Positions 59,094-64,000 of a stretch of DNA of 64,000 nt are shown here, in pieces; the stretch's first letter is position 1, and each line of letters begins with the position of its first letter. The translations under genes were made by a program, and so were the position numbers. Origin of the DNA: Nocardioides sp. (lineage in GTDB: Bacteria; Actinomycetota; Actinomycetes; Propionibacteriales; Nocardioidaceae); the NCBI GenBank assembly GCA_037045645.1, contig JBAOIH010000001.1, positions 1,178,001 through 1,242,000 of the forward strand, written 5' to 3'. The notes beneath the pieces were generated by a model, which made no database searches, was not told the origin of the DNA, and saw nothing but the letters and a program-made list of their open reading frames with translations.

Positions 59094-59690
59094 GTGCGGA
59101 AGCGGATCGGACTCACCGGTGGCATCGCGTCCGGCAAGAGCACGGTCTCGAAACTCTTGTCCGACCTCGGTGCGGTGATCATCGACTCCGACCAACTGGC
59201 CCGCGACGTGGTCGCGAGGGGTACGCCGGGCCTGGCCCAGGTGGTGGAGGCGTTCGGACCCGTGGTGCTGACGGCCGAGGGTGACCTCGATCGACCGGCG
59301 GTAGGTGCGCTCGTGTTCCGCGACGAGCAGGCCCGGCGACGGTTGGAAGCGATCATTCATCCGCTCGTACGCGAACTCAGCGCCGAGATCGAAGCCGAGG
59401 CGCCCGCCCACGCTCTGATCGTCCACGACATCCCCCTGCTGGCCGAAGCCGGGATGGCCGAGGCTTTCGATGCCGTGGTCGTGGTCGACACCCCGACCGA
59501 GCAGCAGATCCAGCGGATGGTCCACGACCGCGGCTGGAGCGTCGACGAGGCGCTGGCCCGGATCGCCGCCCAGGCGACGCGCGAGCAGCGGCTGGCGATC
59601 GCGACCCATGTCATCGAGAACTCCGGCACACTGGATGAGCTCGCCGCGCGCGTACGCGCAGTCTGGTCCGAGCTGGCGCCTACTTCATGA
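59094..59690 (+). CDS. coaE: Dephospho-CoA kinase
   Basis: Last step of coenzyme A synthesis. The 198-residue kinase has the P-loop GLTGGIASGKST, IIDSDQLARDV, the HDIPLLAEAG region and the lid with RIAAQATREQRL. Unlike mycobacterial CoaE there is no C-terminal UPF0157 domain. The end overlaps the GH3 gene as ATGA. Confidence 0.95.
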   Translation: MRKRIGLTGGIASGKSTVSKLLSDLGAVIIDSDQLARDVVARGTPGLAQVVEAFGPVVLTAEGDLDRPAVGALVFRDEQARRRLEAIIHPLVRELSAEIEAEAPAHALIVHDIPLLAEAGMAEAFDAVVVVDTPTEQQIQRMVHDRGWSVDEALARIAAQATREQRLAIATHVIENSGTLDELAARVRAVWSELAPTS

Positions 59691-61039
59691 GGGGACGTCA
59701 CTCGGGAGGCCGCGCACCGCGCAGCCGATTGCCCCTGGTCTTGGGCCTGGTCCTGCTGCTCGGCTTCGGCTTGCTGCTGGCGTGGCCGACGATCAGTGGG
59801 TCGGGCGCGAGCGGTGAGAGTACGAGATCGGCAGAGCCAACCCACGACGCAGCACGAACCCCCGAAGAACCCTCCGAGACTTCTGAGCCGTCGGTGGATC
59901 GCGACGAGGTGCTCTCCTGGGGCCCGACGGTCGGTGAACTGGCGGACGCGCAGGCACTCGTCAAGACCTGGACGCCCGAGCAGTTGGCCGGCCAGGTGAT
60001 CGTCGGGCGCTATGCCGGCTCCGACCCCAGCATCCCTGCGCAACTGGTCGAGGACCTGCACCTGGCCGGGGTCAGCGTCACCAACGGCAACGTCGTTGAC
60101 GACGCGCAGGTGCGCGCCACCACGGTAGCCGTCAGCGCCGCGATGAAAGCCGACGGGCGTGACTTCCCGGCCGTCCTCGGAGTCGACCAGGAGGGTGGTT
60201 CCGTCGAGCATCTGCGCGGCATCGCCACCGTCTTCCCGGCGTACGTCTATGCCGGTGCCGGCGTCGCGCGTGATCGCGAGGCCGGCGCGAAGATCGTCGA
60301 TCGAGCGGCGTTCACCACGGGTCTCGAACTTCGAGACTTCGGCTTTACCTGGGTCTTCGCGCCCGTGGGTGACGTGACCATCGGCGACGCCGACGTGACC
60401 ATCGGGACCCGGTCGCCATCGGAGGACCCGGAGGTCGCAGCCGCCACGGTCGCGGCGTCGGTCGAGGGCTTCAATCGAGCGGGCATCGTCTCGACGACCA
60501 AGCACTTCCCCGGCCACGGCCAGGTGACCGCCGATTCGCACGAACAGTTGCCGGTCCTGGAGTCCTCGCTCCAGGAGATCCGCGACCATGACCTGCCACC
60601 TTTCGAGGCAGCGATCGCCGCAAAGGCTCCCTCGATCATGACCGCTCACGTGGACGTCGAGGCGATCGCGCCGGGGCGGGCGGGAAGCATGGACGAGCGG
60701 ATGTACGACTTCCTACGCGACGACCTCGGCTTCGAGGGAGTCACGATCACCGACTCCCTCGGCATGGGGGGTGCGCTCTCAGAGCCGTTCCCGGCGGTCA
60801 ACGCGCTCAACGCCGGCGCCGACCTGTTGCTGATGCCGGTCGACACCGCCCAGACACATCGCACGCTGACCGCGGCGATCAAGGACGGCCGGGTCACCCG
60901 GGAACGGGTGGAGGAGGCGGCTGCCAAAGTGATCGCCGTGCAGCGGTGGCAGGCACGTATCGCCCGGTCGACGCCGGTGCCCGACGACGTGACCGAGCAG
61001 GCGCAGGCTGCCGCCCAAGCACTCACCGTCGGCCCCTAA
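59687..61039 (+). CDS. GH3 beta-N-acetylglucosaminidase (NagZ-like), membrane-anchored
   Basis: A 450-residue glycosidase that should remove N-acetylglucosamine from peptidoglycan fragments. A single helix near residues 14-35 and a spacer rich in Ser, Thr and Glu place the enzyme outside the cell. The GH3 barrel shows GVDQEGGSVE, the His-Asp general acid region KHFPGHGQVTADSHEQLP and the nucleophile aspartate in ITDSLGMGGA. There is no second GH3 domain. Its stop lies in the -10 box of the next gene. Confidence 0.9.
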   Translation: MRGRHSGGRAPRSRLPLVLGLVLLLGFGLLLAWPTISGSGASGESTRSAEPTHDAARTPEEPSETSEPSVDRDEVLSWGPTVGELADAQALVKTWTPEQLAGQVIVGRYAGSDPSIPAQLVEDLHLAGVSVTNGNVVDDAQVRATTVAVSAAMKADGRDFPAVLGVDQEGGSVEHLRGIATVFPAYVYAGAGVARDREAGAKIVDRAAFTTGLELRDFGFTWVFAPVGDVTIGDADVTIGTRSPSEDPEVAAATVAASVEGFNRAGIVSTTKHFPGHGQVTADSHEQLPVLESSLQEIRDHDLPPFEAAIAAKAPSIMTAHVDVEAIAPGRAGSMDERMYDFLRDDLGFEGVTITDSLGMGGALSEPFPAVNALNAGADLLLMPVDTAQTHRTLTAAIKDGRVTRERVEEAAAKVIAVQRWQARIARSTPVPDDVTEQAQAAAQALTVGP

Positions 61040-61042
61040 CAT
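61037..61042 (+). promoter_or_regulatory. -10 box TAACAT, leaderless aminotransferase
   Basis: TAACAT contains the stop codon TAA of the GH3 gene and ends 6 bases before GTG 61049. Confidence 0.5.
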
Positions 61043-61048
61043 TGGTCC

Positions 61049-62326
61049 GTGACCCACTCGCCCTTGTCGCAACTGTCCGCGGACGACCTGGCCGGCCTGC
61101 GCGCCGACCTCGACCAGCGCTATACGGACTTGAAGAACCGCGGTCTCAAACTCGACCTCACCCGAGGCAAGCCCTCTGCTGCGCAACTCGATCTGTCCGA
61201 CGAGTTGTTGTCACTGCCCCGGGGATTCCTGGATGCGTCCGGGACCGACGTACGCAACTACGGCGGGCTCGAAGGCCTGCGCGAGCTTCGCGAGATGTTC
61301 GCGGATCTGTTGTGGGTCGAGCCGGAGCAGGTCGTCGCGGGCGGCAACTCGTCGTTGTCGATGATGCGGGACTGCCTGGTCGACCTGCTGCTCTTCGGCG
61401 GCGTCGACAGCGAGCGACCGTGGAGCCGTGAAGAGTCGCTGAAGTTCATCTGCCCCGTGCCCGGATACGATCGCCACTTCGCCTTGCTGGCCGAACTCGG
61501 CATCGAGATGGTGACGGTGCCCATGCACGACGACGGGCCTGACGTCGCGGCCTGCGCTGCCCTGGCCAAGGACGACCCGAGCATCAAGGGGATCTGGGTG
61601 GTGCCGACGTACGCCAACCCCAGCGGCGCCGTGGTCTCGCAGGAGGTCGCCTCCCAACTCGTGGCGATGCCTACGGCCGCGCCCGACTTCAAGATCTTCT
61701 GGGACAACGCCTACGGCCTGCACCACTTGACCGAGGAGGAGGCCAAGAGCGCGGACGTCATCACGCTCGCGTCGGCTGCCGGGCACCCGCACCGCCCGCT
61801 GATGTTCGCCTCGACCTCGAAGATCACCTACGCCGGTGCGGGTGTCGGTTTCCTCGCCGCCTCGGTGGAGCAGATCGCGTGGTATCTCCAGCATCTCGGC
61901 AAGGGCTCCATCGGCCCCGACAAGGTCAACCACCTGCGCCACGTGCAGTTCTTCGGCACACCCGACGGCGTCCGCCAGCACATGCGCAAGCACCGCGAGA
62001 TCATCGCGCCCAAGTTCGACGCGGTCGACGCGGTGCTCAGCGGTCGCCTGGGCGGCATGGAAGTCGCGACCTGGAACAAGCCCGCGGGCGGATACTTCGT
62101 GAACCTCGACGTGGTGCCCGGAACGGCCTCGCGAGTGGTCGAACTCGCTAAGGCAGCGGGCATCGCCTTGACCCCGGCCGGGGCTTCGTTCCCGTACGGG
62201 CGCGACCCCGAGGACCAGAACATCCGGCTCGCGCCGACCATGCCGCCCGTGGACGAGGTCACCGCAGCCATGGACGGCCTGGCGACATGCGTACTCCTCG
62301 CGGCGGTCGAGAAACTCGGAGGCTGA
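61049..62326 (+). CDS. Aspartate aminotransferase (Rv3722c-like)
   Basis: A 425-residue fold-type I PLP enzyme close to the unusual actinobacterial aspartate aminotransferases exemplified by mycobacterial Rv3722c. Seen are LDLTRGKPS, AGGNSSLSMM (cofactor phosphate), CPVPGYDRHF, VPTYANPSG, the aspartate in FWDNAYGLHHL, the Schiff-base lysine in FASTSKITYAGAGVG and a C-terminal NIRLAPTMPP arginine. It should join aspartate and glutamate metabolism, fitting well with gltBD in the same window. Confidence 0.88.
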   Translation: MTHSPLSQLSADDLAGLRADLDQRYTDLKNRGLKLDLTRGKPSAAQLDLSDELLSLPRGFLDASGTDVRNYGGLEGLRELREMFADLLWVEPEQVVAGGNSSLSMMRDCLVDLLLFGGVDSERPWSREESLKFICPVPGYDRHFALLAELGIEMVTVPMHDDGPDVAACAALAKDDPSIKGIWVVPTYANPSGAVVSQEVASQLVAMPTAAPDFKIFWDNAYGLHHLTEEEAKSADVITLASAAGHPHRPLMFASTSKITYAGAGVGFLAASVEQIAWYLQHLGKGSIGPDKVNHLRHVQFFGTPDGVRQHMRKHREIIAPKFDAVDAVLSGRLGGMEVATWNKPAGGYFVNLDVVPGTASRVVELAKAAGIALTPAGASFPYGRDPEDQNIRLAPTMPPVDEVTAAMDGLATCVLLAAVEKLGG

Positions 62327-62338
62327 AGCAGGAATTCA

Positions 62339-62405
62339 GAAGACCTGCCGAAGCGGTGACCCATGGGTTGGTCACTTTCGCTCCGGCAGGTCTTCGGAAG
62401 GCGCA
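62339..62405. terminator. Bidirectional terminator between aminotransferase and sigma factor genes
   Basis: GAAGACCTGCCG (62339-62350) and its exact complement (62394-62405) enclose an inner GTGACC/GGTCAC stem. The two flanking genes converge. Confidence 0.85.
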
Positions 62406-62468
62406 GGTCATGTGGGGTGACCCGCGCGGGCCTCGTGGCTCGGTCCACCTCCGGCGGTGGCGCTTTGC

Positions 62469-63425
62469 TCAAGCAGCGAGGTCGGGGTCTCCCAAGCGGC
62501 GCAACTTCTGCAGCGCTTCGCGCTCGAGCTGTCGTACGCGCTCTGCCGAGATGCCGTGCTTGACGCCGATGTCGGCGAGCTTGTGCTGGCGGCCGTCGAC
62601 CAGGCCATAGCGCGCCCGGATGATGTCGGCGGCCCGCTCGTCGAGCTGGCCGACCAGGCTGTCGAGTCGCTCGCGCGCCTCGACCGAGAGCACCGTCGCG
62701 TCGGGACCGGGCGCGCTCTCCTGGGCCATCAAGTCGCCCAGCGAGGTGTCCCCGTCCTCGTCGACGGGGGTGTCGAGCGAGACGTGATCGCGTCCCCAGG
62801 CGAGCAGGTCGAGCACGCGCTCGACCTCCATGCCCAACTCGGTCGCGATCTCCTCGGGCTCCGGGTCACGGCCGAGCTGACGCTCCAGGGTGCGTCGCGC
62901 GCTGCTGACCTGGTTGAGCTCCTCGACCACGTGCACAGGCAGGCGTACGACTCGGGCCTGCTGGGCGATGCCGCGCGTGATGGCCTGACGGACCCACCAG
63001 GTCGCGTACGTGGAGAACTTGTAGCCCTTGGTGTAGTCGAACTTCTCGACTGCACGGATCAGCCCGGTATTGCCCTCCTGGATCAGGTCGAGCATCGGCA
63101 TCGCGGAGCGGCCGTACTTGCGCGCGATCGACACGACCAGGCGCAGGTTGGATTCGATGAACGTGTCGACGGCCTTGCGGCCCTCTTCGGCCAGCCACTC
63201 AAGCTCCTCCTGGGTGGCACGGCCCGGGGCACCGCCCTTGCGGCGACCGACGCGGCCTTCGCGCAGCAGGTGTTCGGCCATCAGGCCGGCTTCGATCGTC
63301 TTGGAGAGTTCGACCTCGAGAGCCGCGTCCAGCAATGGGTTGCGGGCGATCTCGTCGAGGTAGAGACCGACGCTGTCGCGACCTTCGATCTCGCGGGTGG
63401 TCGGTCGCGTGGCGGTGGTGGTCAT
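62469..63425 (-). CDS. sigB: Group 2 sigma-70 factor (SigB/HrdB-like)
   Basis: RNA polymerase sigma factor of 318 residues. Region 1.2 begins near DSVGLYLDEIARNPLL; region 2 is nearly consensus (FIESNLRLVVSIARKYGR, MLDLIQEGNTGLIRAVEKFD, KFSTYATWWVRQAITR); region 3 has RLPVHVVEELNQV and region 4 ISAERVRQLEREALQKLRRL. It lacks the long N-terminal region of primary sigma factors, so it is a general stress or stationary-phase factor of the SigB type. AGGAGGAGGG is 6 bases before the ATG. An ECF-type promoter is about 60 bases upstream. Confidence 0.92.
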   Translation of the reverse strand: MTTTATRPTTREIEGRDSVGLYLDEIARNPLLDAALEVELSKTIEAGLMAEHLLREGRVGRRKGGAPGRATQEELEWLAEEGRKAVDTFIESNLRLVVSIARKYGRSAMPMLDLIQEGNTGLIRAVEKFDYTKGYKFSTYATWWVRQAITRGIAQQARVVRLPVHVVEELNQVSSARRTLERQLGRDPEPEEIATELGMEVERVLDLLAWGRDHVSLDTPVDEDGDTSLGDLMAQESAPGPDATVLSVEARERLDSLVGQLDERAADIIRARYGLVDGRQHKLADIGVKHGISAERVRQLEREALQKLRRLGDPDLAA

Positions 63426-63481
63426 CAGGGCCCTCCTCCTGCATGCCCGGCCCGAGCCGGGGAAGTACTACGGATAGTGAC

Positions 63482-63507
63482 AACGTCGAAAGCGTGCAGG
63501 TTGTTCC
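63482..63507 (-). promoter_or_regulatory. ECF-type promoter of sigB, GGAAC-17-CGTT
   Basis: On the minus strand GGAAC (63507-63503) is followed after 17 bases by CGTT (63485-63482), the pattern read by SigE/SigH/SigR-type factors. Mycobacterial sigB is known to be under SigE and SigH, so this promoter fits the gene. Confidence 0.65.
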
Positions 63508-63575
63508 GCCGCTCACTTCGTCGTCACCCGAGAAGACGTGTGGGAAACCCCCAGAGTTGCCGCACGGCAGGAATC

Positions 63576-64000
63576 TCAGGGAACTCTTGGATTCACCCCG
63601 GACAGGCCCATCCGCTCCAGGATCCAGGCCAGCGTCCGAGCCCGGTCGTGCCAGGACTTGTAGCGCCCACTCACCCCACCGTGACCGGCGGACATCTCCG
63701 TACGCAAGAGGAAGTCGCGCCTGCCGACAGCAGTCGCGCGCAGCCTGGCGATCCACTTGGCAGGTTCGACGTAGAGGACGCGGGTGTCGTGCAGCGACGT
63801 CTCGGCCAGGATCGGCGGGTAGTCGAGCGAAGCCACGTTGTCGTAGGGCGCATAGCTCGCGATCAGGTCGTACGCCTCGACGTCGTCGGTGGGGTTGCCC
63901 CATTCCTCGTATTCGGTGATGGTCAAAGGCAACGTCGGATCGAGCATCGACGTGAGCGTGTCGACGAACGGCACCTGGGCGACCAGGCCGCCACACAGGT
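63576..64000 (-). CDS. S9 family prolyl oligopeptidase (PtrB-like), C-terminal part
   Basis: The end of a serine peptidase of the oligopeptidase B group; the rest lies beyond the window. The visible 141 residues contain CGGLVAQVPFVDTL, TITEYEEWGNP, the catalytic aspartate in SLHDTRVLYVEPAKW and the catalytic histidine in SAGHGGVSGRYKSW, in the right order and spacing. The catalytic serine is outside. Confidence 0.88.
   Translation of the reverse strand, partial: LCGGLVAQVPFVDTLTSMLDPTLPLTITEYEEWGNPTDDVEAYDLIASYAPYDNVASLDYPPILAETSLHDTRVLYVEPAKWIARLRATAVGRRDFLLRTEMSAGHGGVSGRYKSWHDRARTLAWILERMGLSGVNPRVP

Overview
The window is very GC-rich and comes from an actinobacterium, most probably the Nocardioides / Nocardioidaceae group. 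This is inferred from codon use, from GTG and TTG starts, from abundant 4-bp ATGA/GTGA gene overlaps, from leaderless TAnnnT promoters set 6-8 nt before the start codon, from actinobacterial families (PriA, ANTAR regulator, DUF2613, DUF3068, HGxxPAAW) and from a gene order that recalls the his-trp-lgt-pyk-polA-rpsA-coaE stretch of mycobacteria. No phage, transposase, CRISPR array or rRNA was seen.

Layout: 1-6961 holds the histidine pathway (hisD end, hisC, hisB, hisH, priA/hisA, hisF), broken by a ten-copy 48-bp repeat array, a cluster of palindromic elements, an SDR dehydrogenase and a Nudix hydrolase. 7014-10609 is a heterodimeric ABC exporter. 10651-17296 is hisI followed by small trp-associated membrane proteins, trpC-trpB-trpA, a SCO1-like copper lipoprotein and lgt; trpE, trpD and trpF are not in this segment, and PriA probably covers the TrpF step. 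Next come a CPBP membrane protease, gltB-gltD (glutamate synthase), pyk, a tRNA-Leu(CAA), an ANTAR response regulator and a complete branched-chain amino acid (Liv) transport operon (26816-31783), then a GNAT enzyme, a hotdog thioesterase and polA.

36077-49615 is a cell-surface glycan region: a flippase, a frameshifted methyltransferase, several polytopic membrane proteins and glycosyltransferases, a GT2-methyltransferase fusion, a 2OG-Fe(II) oxygenase, an acyltransferase-3 and a DUF3068 protein. 49617-54839 has a methyltransferase and a MoxR-DUF58-transglutaminase-like operon in which the transglutaminase triad is lost. 55050-64000 returns to core genes: rpsA, an SGNH lipoprotein, coaE, a GH3 beta-N-acetylglucosaminidase, an aspartate aminotransferase, a SigB-like sigma factor with an ECF-type promoter, and the end of a prolyl oligopeptidase.

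The most notable non-gene signals are: a family of palindromic repeats (arms GGTGGTT...AACCAC), one copy of which supplies the Shine-Dalgarno sequence, start codon and first codons of hisH; a pentapeptide minisatellite at the end of trpB; the rpsA terminator hairpin lying inside the signal-peptide codons of the next gene; two divergent genes with overlapping -10 boxes; and a consistent leaderless promoter pattern across the window.
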